This document shows, piece by piece, positions 1 through 10,639 of a stretch of 64,000 bases of DNA. Within the stretch, counting starts at the first letter, position 1, and each line of letters begins with the position of its first letter. The DNA is taken from contig JAFFJZ010000001.1 of the NCBI GenBank assembly GCA_018340375.1, positions 14,030,001 through 14,094,000 of the forward strand. Reading direction: 5' to 3'. The notes under the pieces were generated by a model, which had not been told where the DNA came from, did no database searches, and saw only the letters and a list, made by a program, of their open reading frames with translations. Position numbers and translations under genes: made by a program. The stretch is from Gonatopus flavifemur. Its lineage: Eukaryota; Arthropoda; Insecta; Hymenoptera; Dryinidae.

Positions 1-74
1 AAGTAGTTTTCGGTGACATGGAAAAGTTTATATTGACGGGAATTCTTATTTTAACAGCATTTTTTTCTAATATT

Positions 75-245
75 CCCACAATATCCGTGGCATCATATTC
101 TGAGAATATTTGAAACAGTCCCATTCAAACATTCTGAGAATGCGCGTAGAATATATTCGCACGTAATAAGAATCTTCATAGAATATTCGAATATCCTCAA
201 CGTATATCCTCAGAACATTCTCAGAACGTGTGTGTGCTACCTGGG
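75..245. repeat. Short CCC...GGG foldback element
   Basis: The stretch starts with CCCACAATATCC and ends with GTGTGCTACCTGGG. Both outer sides read TT (73-74 and 246-247), a possible 2-bp target duplication. The interior is built from inverted copies of ATATTCTGAGAATATT. The right terminus, read inward, is CCCAGGTAGCACACA, matching the terminal consensus of other CCC elements here. The interior resembles that of 54499-55415. The left end is less certain because only CCCA is shared between the ends. Confidence 0.5.
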
Positions 246-635
246 TTACAGTGAGGGAAAATATAAATTTTAGTTGATGGAATGGAAAACTTTCAAAGCA
301 AATTGTTTGGTTTTCAGAACCACACTGTACAAAATATGGTGAGTTTTTCTTCAAACTGTTGGTGGATTTCGTCCCCCCATCTTGGGAGAATTGTTTTTTC
401 ATCAGAAATGAGAGACTCCTTCACTATTTTGAGGAATTATTTTGTTTTTTGGGTGTTGAATCCTCTATGAATGAAGAAAAAGTCCACTAAATTATGGTGA
501 ATGATTCCCCATCTGTGGAGGAACTTTGTTGCCACCATTTTTTGGAAGGAAATTTCACAATTATATTTTACAGTGCAGAACTCATAAATCCCATCAACTA
601 ATCTCAATTATCATGTCATTATATACTTTCAATCG
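246..635. other. AT-rich stretch, nothing recognised
   Basis: There are only short ORFs without codon structure, and no paired termini were found. Confidence 0.5.
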
Positions 636-991
636 CACTGAAAGAATTGTTCAGTTGTCCTGGCGGAAAACTTAATGAAATACGACATTGAACAACACAT
701 TTTTTTGTCTCGTAAAAGTATTAGTTATTCCAACTCAAAATTCTTGTCACAACAACTATCATTTCAGTTGTGGCAACTCAAATTTCTCGTTCATTGTTGT
801 TCCTGGCTAGGTATCGCGTCACTTCGTTTTGTGGATCCGTATTTCACGAAAAAAGTTGTAGCAAAATACCATACACTTCAACTGGTGTTAGAGGTGCCAT
901 AAACAAAATAAAAATAACTATGTGGAAACGATGTTGCCTAATTCATTTTTCTGAGTATACCAAATATGAAGAATGATTCCAACAGGCCCTT

Positions 992-1075
992 GGCATGCCA
1001 TGGCTGAACGGATAACGCGCAGACTTCTAATCACGATGGCTCGTCATGCGTGAGGGTTCGATTCCCTGACTCTCA
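992..1075 (+). repeat. tRNA-Arg-like SINE head
   Basis: The sequence looks like a degenerate tRNA-Arg. An A-box-like TGGCTGAACGG lies at 1001-1011, the anticodon-loop region CAGACTTCTAATC at about 1019-1031, and a perfect B box GGTTCGATTCC at 1055-1065. The stretch downstream to about 1200 is unrelated to tRNA, as expected of a SINE body. A functional tRNA is unlikely because the acceptor stem does not pair and extra bases lie between the anticodon arm and the B box. Confidence 0.6.
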
Positions 1076-1765
1076 GTACCCTTCTTCCACAGCGGTAACG
1101 CCGTGCAAGGGAAAATTACGGTTGATGCTTCAATTAAAGTCACTCCGGGAACAAATTCGACGAAATAAACAAAGGTAACGGTCGATGGGTCATAGAGAAT
1201 GTCTCAAAGAAGGGAGGAGAGTTTTTTTATAGTTACAAACAGAAAATATAGTACAGACAACTATTTTTCTTCAGCAAAAGTAAGAATCAAATATAGTGAA
1301 TTCGAACAATCGAATTTGGTTGCTACAACTTTGAAGGGTTGATTGAATTTATACAGGGTGCCCCATTTCAAATAGCCAGGGCTTATATCTCCCAGAGTAA
1401 TGGGGCTGGAAAAAAAATCCTCGGGGAACAGTTGCAGGGTTCAGAGGGGGAAATTTGATGATAACCTCGATTTCGACCTCAGACTCCATCTTCAAGGTCA
1501 TTTTGAAGTCAACTTGTGTTTTTCAAATGAGACCTCCTATTTTTTACTACATCCTTGGAATGTGCGTTGAAAACCAAGAAACTTTTGTCTGAACTAGTTT
1601 CCTGAAATTTGCGAAGGTAGGGATCTAATCGATAAAGAAAGAAAGGAGATTCAAGAAACACTCTTGTTGCTTTCTGTGCGGAACAATACTTACCTCTTCA
1701 GTTTTTTCTCCTCAACAGGGCCGTGTATGTATCGCAAATGAGGGTGACGTATTTGAGCATTTAGT

Positions 1766-1911
1766 CCCTAACAGCACATCCACCGATTTCTACGTCGCAT
1801 CTCCGTGGACTCCACGTCGATCAATGGTGGACGTGGATAGAACGTGGATGAACGGAGATCCCACGTGAAGGTAACATGGAGGCAACGTAGAAATGTCCGT
1901 TGTTGTACGGG
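1766..1911. repeat. CCC...GGG miniature element nested in 1354-2539
   Basis: The left end is CCCTAACAGCACATCCACCG and the right end read inward is CCCGTACAACAACGGACATT; both run into TTTCTACGT. The left-end family recurs near 28984-29089 (inverted) and at 62429-62478, sharing GCATCTCCGTGGACT. No matching flanking dinucleotide was found. Confidence 0.6.
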
Positions 1912-2115
1912 TGAATTCACGAGATGATTGGATCAGGGAATTATCATTCAATTACGGAACCCGACTATTCCCAAAACTCACAGACACACCTCTCTAGTCG
2001 AAATAATCGGCCCTTTTCAGGACCACAGGGATGTGCAACGTCCGATTGCGCAACCTCCTCGTGGTGCACATTAGGTAACGCTAATGCCGACGGCAGTTCC
2101 CCGAAGATTGGGAAC

Positions 2116-2174
2116 CAGGGCCGAATTAAGGCAGGTGGGGGCCAATGGGGCCATTGGCCCTTAATCCGGCCCTG
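2116..2174. repeat. Minimal CAGGGCCGG palindromic element
   Basis: A 59-bp near-perfect palindrome begins CAGGGCCGAATTAAGG and ends CCTTAATCCGGCCCTG. CAGGGCCGG-type ends are typical of some hAT (Tip100-like) miniature elements. The family assignment rests on this short motif only. Confidence 0.5.
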
Positions 2175-2715
2175 TTGGGAAGAAATAACTGAAGATGTAA
2201 GTGTCGTTTCGCACAGAAAGCAACAAGAGTGTTTCTTGAATCCCCTTTCTTTCTTCATCGATTAGATCGCCACCTTCAGGAATTTCAGGAAACTAGTTCA
2301 GACAAAAGTTTCTTGGTTTTCAACGCACATTCCAAGGATGTATTAGTCAAAAATAGGAGGTCTCATTTGACAAACACAAGTTGACTTCAAAATGACCTTG
2401 AAGATGGAGTCTGAGGTCGAAGTCAAGGTTACCATCAAATGTCCCCGTCAGAACTCTGCAACTTTCTCCCGAGACTTTTTCTTCCAGTCCCATTACTTTG
2501 GGAGATATAAGCCCTGGCTATTTAAAATGGGACACCCTGTATAGTTGTGGTACCTATACGGATACAGTTGAACATTTAGTTCGCTCAATGATTTTTCAAA
2601 GTCTGGATAAAAATATATTTTTGGTTACCACAACTATAAGAATATATTTGATGTCGTATTTCACTGAAAAATTTAGTGAACTTTTGATTGTGGCAACTGA
2701 AAACTTTCCTCAGTG

Positions 2716-2790
2716 TAGCGTATAATAGACAGGGTTAGAGGATTTCATCAAACCAGTCATAACACTAATTACTTAATGATTATGAGAAGA
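2716..2790 (+). repeat. LINE 3'-end fragment
   Basis: The sequence from AATAGACAGGG through GAGGATTTCATCAAACCAG to AATTACTTAATGATTATG matches the 3' ends of the minus-strand LINE copies at about 29100-29190 and 57985-58070, here on the plus strand. It is 5'-truncated. Confidence 0.65.
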
Positions 2791-4301
2791 ACATAAAATA
2801 AACGATGTTCAATTACAGGTGTTTCATTCCACATCAATGAAACCTCATATGAGTGGTATGGAACGGAAAGATGATGAGAGAGTCTGTGCAAACTGATGCT
2901 GTTTGAGTCTGAGGAATTAATGTAATTAAAAATCCTTCGATGGAAATTAGGTGTACTTGGTTTGTTAGGTATCGATTCGACGAAAATATGGTCATTTTTA
3001 AGAGAATCTAAGAATATTCCGCAGTTCTTTTAAGTAAGCATAAAACGGTTCAGATTTAAAATCTGATGTTGAATTTTACTCATGAGGAATGAAAAGTTAG
3101 TACATAGCAAAATTTGAGAAGAAATATGAACTTTTCGAAAGTCGAGCTTGGAATTTGACTAATTATTTTCCGAAATTCATCAATTTCTCCTAATATTTCC
3201 GTTTCGTTGAAAAAAATTGCCCAAAAATCAAAAAATGTTTTCAAATTCTTATGAAAAATCACCTCATTTTGGAGTCGCATTTTACTCGATGTACAGAAAG
3301 TTCCCCAAAATTCAGTTCACATCTACGACTTTAACATACAGCTGACGAATCAACTGGCTGTAACTGTACCAGCACCCTTCTTTGAAGAATTACCACATTG
3401 AAAATGTAAAAGCCAGTGATCGAATAATAATTACTGTGAAAATATAAGTATACGTTCTGTAAGCAGTGAATTTATTTTTGCCAACAATAGGTTGATTCGT
3501 TATTAAACGATGATTTGAAAACTTGAAGACCCAGTTCACGAATAGAATTCATTACAGTACTTCAGAAAAAAGAAAAAAACGAAGAAAAAATGTGTACCTC
3601 TCGTTAAACATACGTCTCTCAATCGAATTTCTCAGAAACAACGAGAACAAATCCTCTGAAATGCATAGGAAAATATATGTAATCGAGGATTGATAATTAT
3701 CGTTTGGTTCATCCGAAAGAATTCAAAGGTCCAATAAATAGCGATTGGTTTGTTAGCTTTGCCACGCCATGAGGCGGGGGTGTAACGCTCAATATCGCTC
3801 GAAGCGAATTGGAACGGATTATTATACTTTCGCTGCTATTGCGCCGGTGGCATCGAAACGGCAAAGCACGAGTAAAAGGCATTTCCGAGCGCATACGATT
3901 CATACGACCGAATGAATGCTGCCTTGAATCGATCGGTCCGATCGATCTCCAAATCTTTTAGCATGTCTGAGAAGAGGATGGGGAACGATGAGTCACATAT
4001 TATATACATACGCAGTCATCTCTAAGATAATTAAATCCTGTGACAAATTTTGAATGGAATGTTTTTTTGTTCAAAACCGCATTTCAAGTTTCGCTTAAGA
4101 GGTCACGGTCAGATATTTTCAGTTTGTTTCTCATCGTATTTATAGATTGAGAGATATGTTTAGATTCTGCACACGAAATACATCTTGAGTTCGATGAGAA
4201 TATGCGAGAAGGGAAGAGGATATTGTTGCTATTATTGCATAGAGATTGAGATTCAATTCATTTATTGGCTCAATTTTGAGTATTTTCAGCAGGTGTTTTG
4301 C
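2791..4301. other. Unassigned; local GC-richer patch at 3720-3960
   Basis: No gene is recognised. Around 3760-3940 the sequence is richer in G+C and CpG than its surroundings and has low apparent repeat content. It could be a conserved regulatory segment or a short exon, but no long reading frame or splice pattern supports that. Confidence 0.35.
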
Positions 4302-4459
4302 CTCAACTCCGTAGGAGTTTGGATACGGTGAATCTCGCCACACGGTGGAGTCAACTGAAGTTCGATCGAAATGATCGAACGGAGATCTAATTCAATCTCT
4401 ATTCGGTTGACTCAATCGCGGAACAAAATTCGCCGTATCCGGACTGTGACGGAGTTGAG
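4302..4459. repeat. Hairpin element (CTCAACTCCG ends)
   Basis: The left arm CTCAACTCCGTAGGAGTTTG continues into GATACGGTGAAT and is mirrored by ATTCGCCGTATCCGGACTGT then GACGGAGTTGAG on the right. A central GTTCGATCGAAATGATCGAAC palindrome adds a second stem. It could form a stem of about 35 bp. No target duplication was identified. Confidence 0.6.
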
Positions 4460-4737
4460 ATAAACCCGAGCTTTTCTCAGTGAAGAAGTGGGTCATGTGA
4501 AGATCCCATTGGCATGTGCGGAGCCTGGGACTATAGTCGACCCCTCTTGATCGAGACCTCGACAGATAAGCTGAATCGTGTGATAACAACACCTTAGCAA
4601 AACATGCGAAATGAATGAGATCAGAAGTTATTGCAGCAGACCCTCAATTTTGTGAATGATCACTTGTATCCCGTGCTTTGGGTGATCCGTTTCGCCCCGG
4701 TTTACAGTACTCAACGGATTAACATACTCATTATCAT

Positions 4738-5211
4738 CCCACTTGGAAATTTCTGGATGGACGGGATCCCCGAATTCGCATGTACACTGAGAAAATTGAA
4801 CTGTAACCATTACCATGCGAAAATGGTAGTTGAATGACAGAATCTCTCAGTTGATGATGGCGACTACGTTATTTGGTATCCATCTTCATGTGAATGGTAA
4901 CCATTCCCATGCGCAGGAAAATTGCTACGATTCTCCATAGTATCCGGAACAAACATCGCGAAGCTGTCTTCCAATTACTATTATACATGGTAATCATTGC
5001 ATTTCACTTCTCTCAGTGTAGAGTGAGATTCTTGCCCGAGACCACTCAAATTTCCTCACAAGATTGCTCAGGTTTCCACCCACGATAGCTAAAGTTCCTG
5101 CTCGGGATTTTTTAGGCTCCTGCCAAATGGGAACCCCAGTTGTCCTGAGCGTGAATCTGAATTCGCATGTGGATTTGGGAATCTCGTTCATCTGGAAACC
5201 TTTAATTGGGG
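4738..5211. mobile_element. CCC...GGG element, AT duplication, interrupted
   Basis: The left end CCCACTTGGAAATTTCTGGA and the right end read inward (CCCCAATTAAAGGTTTCCAG) flank an element with AT on both sides (4736-4737, 5212-5213). The inner motif GATCCCCGAATTCGCATGT is mirrored by GAATTCGCATGTGGATTTGG. It is related to the intact element at 36720-37060 by the same GGGATTCCCAAATTCGCATG block. The left arm is split by the insertion at 4785-5018. Confidence 0.7.
4785..5018. mobile_element. CACTGAGA-ended miniature element, TA duplication
   Basis: It begins CACTGAGAAAATTG and ends CACTTCTCTCAGTG, with TA on both sides (4783-4784, 5019-5020). Inner inverted motifs include GGTAACCATTCCCATGCG and ATGGTAATCATTGCA. 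It lies inside the CCC element 4738-5211 and is therefore younger than it. Confidence 0.8.
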
Positions 5212-5266
5212 ATAATTGATCATCTTTAGACCATATTTTGAATGAGTGATTCTCGAACAGAATCAA

Positions 5267-5352
5267 TTCTTTTTTATAGAAAAAGTATTCAATGTTTATA
5301 CATTTTTATAAGATATCGATAAAAATTTAATATCTTATGTATAAAAAAGAAT
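5267..5352. repeat. AT-rich palindrome
   Basis: ATTCTTTTTTATA at the left is mirrored by TATAAAAAAGAAT at the right, with AAGATATCGATAAA and a further ATATCTTAT inside. It could be a small miniature element or a chance AT palindrome. Confidence 0.4.
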
Positions 5353-6542
5353 CGACATTAGTATTAGGAATGAAATTCAAATAACATCAAAGTGTTGGCG
5401 AATCGATAAACTAAAAAGCGTTCATTGCTATATGTGAACATACCAGTCCAGGATCCACCATTCATTTTTATAAGTTGATTAGTAACAAGCTGATTTTTCG
5501 TAAGTAGCTTCATTTTGATGAGACGCCCAACTTTGTCCATTGCGAGAATTCTCAATTGTGGTAGCTAACAGAGGTAACAGGGATAAAATATGTCGATTTG
5601 ACGATTCTCAAAAATTTATCACCAACCGCGGGATTTTTTAGTAAATCCTGAGAAAATTATTAACATTATTGAAAAAAGTACTTGTCCTACAACATGGATT
5701 GTTTGATCAAATAGTCCCCTCCTTTCAACACGTGTTGATAATGAGGTCATAAAAAATGATTGCTAACCAGCTGATTTTTTCACTGTTGCTTAGTTAATAT
5801 TCATATAATTTAATGGCCACTTTGTCCTACGAGTTGCGTGGTCTCTCATCCCAGTCCTACGCTCAAAAGTTATAATACAGATCTCTAGTGTGAGAATAAT
5901 TACTATTAAGCTCAATCTTCCTGAATAGCTCCGTTTCGATGAGACGCCTCAAAATTTCCTATACGAAAAATCTTGATTGTAGTAGCTTTAAGAGCGGTAG
6001 TAAGAGATAAAATATGTCAATTTGAGGAAAATTTATTGCCAACTGGGTTTTTTTCGGTAAATCTCAAGATATTTATCTAAATTATTCGAAAAAATATTTC
6101 TTGGGGAAAAAATTTTAGATCTATTTGGAACTCATCAGATCTGATTGGATCCGACTTATGGCCGACAAGATGAGATTTAGATGTATTGAGATCTCCATAG
6201 ATATAACTAAATCCAAATACAGATCTGATTAGATCCGTGTAAATCTCGTTAGATCTGAATCGAAAATCATATCGACATTTTCAGTACAAAAGTGTCTAAC
6301 TTCATTTTTTTCGAAAATCGTTTTTTCGCGTTCTTTTTTGAGAATAAGATGTAAAATTTACAAAAATGTAAATCTTCCTGTAAATTTGAGACAATGGAGG
6401 TAGACAATTTACTAATTAGAACAACGATATGTAATATTGATGAGCAATTGATTGTTGAATTACTCAAAGTTTCCTGATATTTTCCCATGTATAGAAAAAC
6501 ATTTAAACATCTCTGTTGACAAATATAAGCTAAAGTATGCAG

Positions 6543-7163
6543 GGTGTCCTCATTGAGAACGAAAAATGATATCAACAAAGGACGGTATGAATTATTCAAA
6601 AAAGGGTATAAATCAAGAACTGAAAATGAAGAAATTTTGAAAGAAAAAATAATAGGATATGATCCTTCTAGTTTGCCACCAACAAAACAAGAACTGTTAC
6701 AACAAATTAAAAGAACTGTATTCATCTGCAACGTCTGGTGTAATGCATACATGCGGTGCCCTACAGAAAAATTGCCAGAAAATTATGGGTGGACAATAAT
6801 TGAAGGCAATTACAAATATTATTGGTTCGATGGTCCGCAAAGTCCATCTTTTGAAGAATTATCTTCTGAATCACAAGGTACCCTATTAATACTATTATTA
6901 CTCATTGACCCACACCGCACCACAGTTCAGAAAGAATTTTCAATGCGTTCATTCAAACTTCTGGTAATTCAAAATGAATTCATTATGAACTCTTTCTGAA
7001 CTGAGATGCTGTATGGGGATTGATTGTTTGGCAATTCATTCGATGATTCTTCCATGTTATTACAGAGTCAGATATCACGGATGAGGAGAATAGAGAAGAT
7101 GAAGATGAAACTGATACGAATACAGAAGATGAAGATTTATCAGATGAATCTGATCAAGATTAA
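6543..7163 (+). CDS. Spliced TE gene, last two exons (uncharacterised domain with acidic tail)
   Basis: Exon A (6543-6877) is open in one frame; exon B (7066-7163) continues it after a phase-1 intron with a GT donor (CAAG|GTACCC) and an AG acceptor (TTATTACAG|AGTC). The exon A product has LPPTKQELLQQIKR, a tryptophan-rich region (VWCNAYMRCP, ENYGWTIIEG, YYWFDGP) and LSSES. Exon B encodes an acidic tail rich in D, E and T ending SDQD, followed by TAA and a polyadenylation signal AATAAA at 7217-7222. From memory, the 'LPPT...L..H.KRA......W......GW' layout is found near the C-terminus of uncharacterised TE-linked proteins in many invertebrates; its function is unknown to me. A TAA at 6526-6528 closes the frame upstream, so exon A probably starts at an acceptor near 6541 and earlier exons are lost or lie elsewhere. 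Location inside the long-TIR element says it is TE cargo. Frame conservation across the intron suggests a young copy. Confidence 0.6.
6909..7017. mobile_element. CCCACACNGCACCACAGTTC miniature element inside an intron
   Basis: Ends CCCACACCGCACCACAGTTC and, read inward from 7017, CCCATACAGCATCTCAGTTC; GA flanks both sides (6907-6908, 7018-7019). It fills most of the 188-bp intron of the gene at 6543-7163; without it and one GA copy the intron would be about 77 bp. Close relatives are at 15267, 16417 and 17096. Confidence 0.85.
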
Positions 7164-7216
7164 TTTCTTTTTTATTAATGAAAACATGCAAATTTGCATA
7201 TTTAATTTTTCTAGAA

Positions 7217-7222
7217 AATAAA
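7217..7222 (+). promoter_or_regulatory. Polyadenylation signal AATAAA
   Basis: AATAAA lies 54 bp after the TAA of the two-exon TE gene ending at 7163, on the same strand and followed by T-rich sequence. Confidence 0.5.
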
Positions 7223-7289
7223 GTTATTTAAATTTCTAAAAAGATGCTTTCACTTTTATTTATGTTATGTGACAAATAGAAAAACGAAT

Positions 7290-7428
7290 AGAGGTGGGTG
7301 AACCTTCACGAAGCGAATCTTTTGTATAAAGAAAGTGTTTAATTTTCATCAAATTCTACAAAATTTTTGTCAAAACTTGATAAATATTTTATACAAAAGA
7401 TTCGCTTTGTCAATATTCGCCCACCTCT
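7290..7428. repeat. AGAGGTGGGYGAA miniature element
   Basis: The left end AGAGGTGGGTGAACCTTCAC and right end read inward (AGAGGTGGGCGAATATTGAC) continue into mirrored AAGCGAATCTTTTGTATAAA blocks. A similar GGATGGGYGA-ended element lies at 24393-24516. Confidence 0.8.
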
Positions 7429-7469
7429 AAAAACGAAAATGACAATTCTTGTCGGACCAGTGATACATA

Positions 7470-8509
7470 CCCGTGTGGAAATTTGTCCGGGCGTCCTGTA
7501 TTGAATATAGGCCCTGTATGGGCTTAAATCGGGTATCCAAACTTAGGATAGCCTAGCCTTAACCACTAAAGGGCCTAGTCGGGTTTCTGATATTTGGCCT
7601 GATTTTTCTAACTCAGGGCCACCCATACAAGGCCCATGTGGGGCCAAGATGCATTTGCAATGTTTCCCCCTGTTTGAAAAATTCAGGCGCACCCTACTAA
7701 AGCCCGTATAGGGCCTTGCTGTGTTTCCCGTATTCTCCTAAAGATTTTAATTTAAGCACACCTGTACACAACCCTCGTAGGGCCGACCTGCATTACCAAT
7801 ATTCCCCTTGTTTTGAAAAGTTGGTTGAAAACAGCAATATATAACCTCTTTATTCAACTAAAGTTTTAAACTATTTACAATTCGAAGTCTTTACATAGAT
7901 CCATTTTCATAGCCAAATTTCTGTCGTTTTGATCGAGCACACGAATGAAATGCAAGAAATTTTCCATTTGATATTAGATAAAAGTCAATAGTTTCGGTTT
8001 CACTGAATAAATTCAATGAGATAAAAATTTTATAATCAATGAATTGATGGAAAATCATAATGATAATTAATACCTTATACTCGTAGACATAACAATAAAA
8101 AAGGGAACGTTGTATGAACTGAAAGGTACTTGATTCATTAAGAAACAATCAAAATAATCATTTCAATATATCAAATGATCAAATCTGACCAGGCCCTGAA
8201 TAGAACTGGGGAATGTCATAAATCATTTCTACCCGGGTGGGAATTTTATTCTCTCCTTGCGATATTCATCTAATTTGATAATCTATGCAGAAATTTATTA
8301 CATATTCAAAGGCCCTAGTTTCAGAGCCTGCATTGGCCCCATCATGGGTGTCCTACATAAGCCCAAGTTAGGAATACAGTACAGGCCCTGGAAATGAGAG
8401 CGTGACAATCCTGTCTAGGTCCTATAAAGGTAACCAAAACAGGGCCTGGAATAAAGTAAGGACGCCTAGTTTGGCCCTAACTGGCGCCAAGAATTAATTT
8501 CCACACGGG
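7470..8509. mobile_element. CCCGTGTGGAAATT foldback element, TA duplication
   Basis: Both ends read CCCGTGTGGAAATT inward, with TA on both sides (7468-7469, 8510-8511). The interior repeats AGGCCCTG/CAGGGCCT and GGGCTTAAAT-type motifs in both orientations near each end (7500-7800 and 8180-8480); 7860-8160 in the middle is plain AT-rich sequence. No ORF is credible. It is inserted in the long-TIR element 5445-9049. Confidence 0.8.
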
Positions 8510-9054
8510 TACCTGTTTTCTTGTAGGACACTATTTCATTTGGATAGAGAACACACTAACTAATCATCTGATATGTTTGTCCTACAGTTAGTAATAAGAT
8601 GAATGGTCTTGTGATATTTACAATTTCTGAGCGTATGACCAGGATAACGTACCACGCAACTCGTAGGACAAAGTGGCCATTAAATTATATGAATATTAAC
8701 TAAGCAACAGTGAAAAAATCAGCTGGTTAGCAATAATTTTTTATGACCTCATTATCAACACGTGTTGAAAGGAGGGAGACTCTTTGATCAAACCATACAT
8801 TTTGTAGGACAAGTACTTCTTTCAATAATATACATTATTTTCTTAAGATTAAGTAAAAAATCCCACAGTTAGTAATAAATTTTTGACACTCGTCAAATCA
8901 ACATATTTTATCCCTGTTACCTCTGTTAGCTACCACAGTTGAGAATTCTTGCAATGGACAAAGTTGGGCGTCTCATCAAAATGAAGCTACTCACGAAAAA
9001 TCAGCTTGTTACTAATCAACTTATAAAAATGAATGGTGAATCCTGGACTATACC

Positions 9055-9718
9055 CCATAAAAATTCCAATCCAAATTCGAGTTTTCGTTCATGGTTTTGC
9101 GGAAAAAGGTAATGACTTCGTTTATGTCTATAAAGGTGCAAAATCGTAAACTACCAATTCAAACTCATTTTCTCGATAAGAAACGTAATGAATATAATTA
9201 CATGAGTAATTACAATTGAGCTAAGAACAAAGTTGTTTCGTTTCCACTTACTCACAACGATATAATTGATTCGAGTGACTGACCGTTACGGATGGTCAAG
9301 TACCATAACGAATTAGCACGCTCTAGTGAGCACCGTTGTCAAATGGAAGTTTTCCTCTTCCGTCATGAGTTCGCGTGTCAAAGAGTTCCTGACAGGTCCA
9401 AGTTCTTCGATCCAATCATTTTTCTCCCAAACTATTTTACATGAGGTTTAAATCATAGTTGTGGAACGAAAAGACATACTCAAATTATTGTAAGATTAAA
9501 AAAAATGTCTTGGTGAAAATGAACTCTTACGAAGATGTACAAAAATCACATATGTACCAAACGTTAATTGCAACACGCTTGGATGACGTTTCTATTGTTT
9601 CGATTCCTTCCCGAGCAAGTATCACGTCGACACTGGCCAGGTCCTTTCCAGATTTTCGTGCGGGCCTAGACATTTTCGTGAATCGCGCTGCTGGGGCTCT
9701 TGGATAACTTTTAGCATG
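9055..9718. other. Unassigned sequence; 82-codon ORF at 9459-9707
   Basis: The plus-strand ORF (MWNEKTYSNYCK start, AAGALG end) has no motif I recognise, and the opposite strand carries an equally open frame. I see no repeat termini. Treat it as non-coding unless homology is found. Confidence 0.3.
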
Positions 9719-10357
9719 CACTGAGAGAAGAGTTTATCTGTATTTACTAAATCTTGTTTTGGATACGGCGAAATAAATATTTATTACATTCAAACATGAC
9801 TCATTATCCTCAGATAAGGTTTATTATCTGTTAAAAAATGTTGTATGAGGTTTTTTCCCACGTAACCAAAAACGCTTTTAAAATGCATTTCGGTAAACCA
9901 TTTGGAAAATATTTTCAATGCATTGATCTGAGGTATTCAAATACATTTGAAATATACGCAATACATTTGGAATGCATTTTTATTTCCTAAATAGGACTAT
10001 TATAGCACAGTTGAAATACATGGCTAATGCATTTATAAATATATTTCGAAAACAATAATTATTACATTGTATTTGTATGTGAAATGCATTGGAAACTTTC
10101 TTTGAATGCATAAAAAAAGCGCGATCGTGATTGGAAGTTTGTTTGTCAAATATTCCACGTGCAGGTTTCAAATTGCTCTAAAAATATATTTAATTTACAT
10201 TTTGAACAGAAGCGAGAAAAAATCTTTTCGATCATAAATTCTTCTGGATTACCTATCTCATGGACTTCATTGAGTTCTTTAAAATCCTAGTGCAATACAT
10301 GACATATGCAATGGTCTAGATTTGGGAAATCGAAGTGTGAAAAATGACAAGACCTAT

Positions 10358-10433
10358 TTGGAGATTCGAACCCTCTTTCCTATCTGACTGCCTAGCAGAC
10401 TAATCTAGCACTTAACTGCGTGAGCTACATCAT
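10358..10433 (-). repeat. tRNA-like SINE head
   Basis: On the minus strand an A-box-like TAGCTCACGCAGTTAAG (10411-10427) and a B box GGTTCGAATCTCC (10360-10372) lie about 40 bp apart, separated by AGTCTGCTAGGCAGTCAG. No complete cloverleaf forms. It is similar in plan to the one at 13454-13538 but not obviously the same family. Confidence 0.5.
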
Positions 10434-10639
10434 GTATCATGATGACATTCACCCAGCAAAAGCTTCAAGATCATGTGTCGGAATTAATAACTACGAAATC
10501 AATAGGACATGCTTAGAAATGGTTAACATTCCTGAAACAAAAATGTAATTGAAATTCAATTGTTGCGTTCAGCAAAGATTTGGAAGCTTTAGTTCAGGAT
10601 AATTACGTCATTAGAGTAATAGTATATTGTTCATCAAGG

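Larger units (their letters stand above)
1354..2539. mobile_element. Long-TIR DNA element (CAGGGTGYCCCA ends), TA duplication
   Basis: The ends CAGGGTGCCCCATTTC and, inverted, CAGGGTGTCCCATTTT open terminal inverted repeats of about 370 bp (1354-1725 and 2167-2539) that match along nearly their whole length. TA flanks both sides (1352-1353, 2540-2541). The loop of about 440 bp carries an inserted CCC element (1766-1911) and a CAGGGCCGG palindrome (2116-2174). No transposase was found. TA targets and CAGGGTG ends suggest a Tc1/mariner-like relative, which is inference. Confidence 0.85.
636..2715. mobile_element. Outer foldback DNA element, CACTG ends
   Basis: The left end CACTGAAAGAATTGTTCAGT (636) and the right end, read inward from 2715, CACTGAGGAAAGTTTTCAGT are similar. 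Similarity continues inward to a shared AATGAAATACGACAT block (about 675-690 and 2650-2665). The flanking dinucleotides (CG and TA) do not match, so a target duplication is not proven. It contains a tRNA-like SINE (992-1075) and another complete foldback element (1354-2539). No transposase was seen, so it is probably non-autonomous. Confidence 0.65.
5445..9049 (+). mobile_element. 3.6-kb DNA transposon with long TIRs and 5-bp duplication ATACC
   Basis: Both ends read AGTCCAGGATYCACCATTCA inward, and the inverted repeats run about 420 bp (5445-5870 and 8625-9049). The flanks are ATACC at 5440-5444 and ATACC at 9050-9054, a perfect 5-bp duplication. The left arm also holds a direct duplication: 5500-5700 resembles 5930-6110. 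The cargo is a two-exon gene (6543-7163) plus inserted miniature elements at 6909-7017, 7290-7428 and 7470-8509. A 5-bp duplication is unusual and fits none of the common TA, TTAA or 8-bp superfamilies; Transib uses 5 bp, but no Transib transposase was seen. The element appears deleted and non-autonomous, or it represents an uncharacterised group. Confidence 0.85.

Noticed and set aside
992..1075. Functional tRNA-Arg gene
   Set aside because: B box and anticodon-like region are present, but acceptor and D arms do not pair and there are extra bases; a SINE head is more likely.
6267..6752. 161-codon minus-strand ORF opposite the two-exon TE gene
   Set aside because: It overlaps exon A antisense; the plus-strand frame has splice continuity, motifs and a polyadenylation signal.
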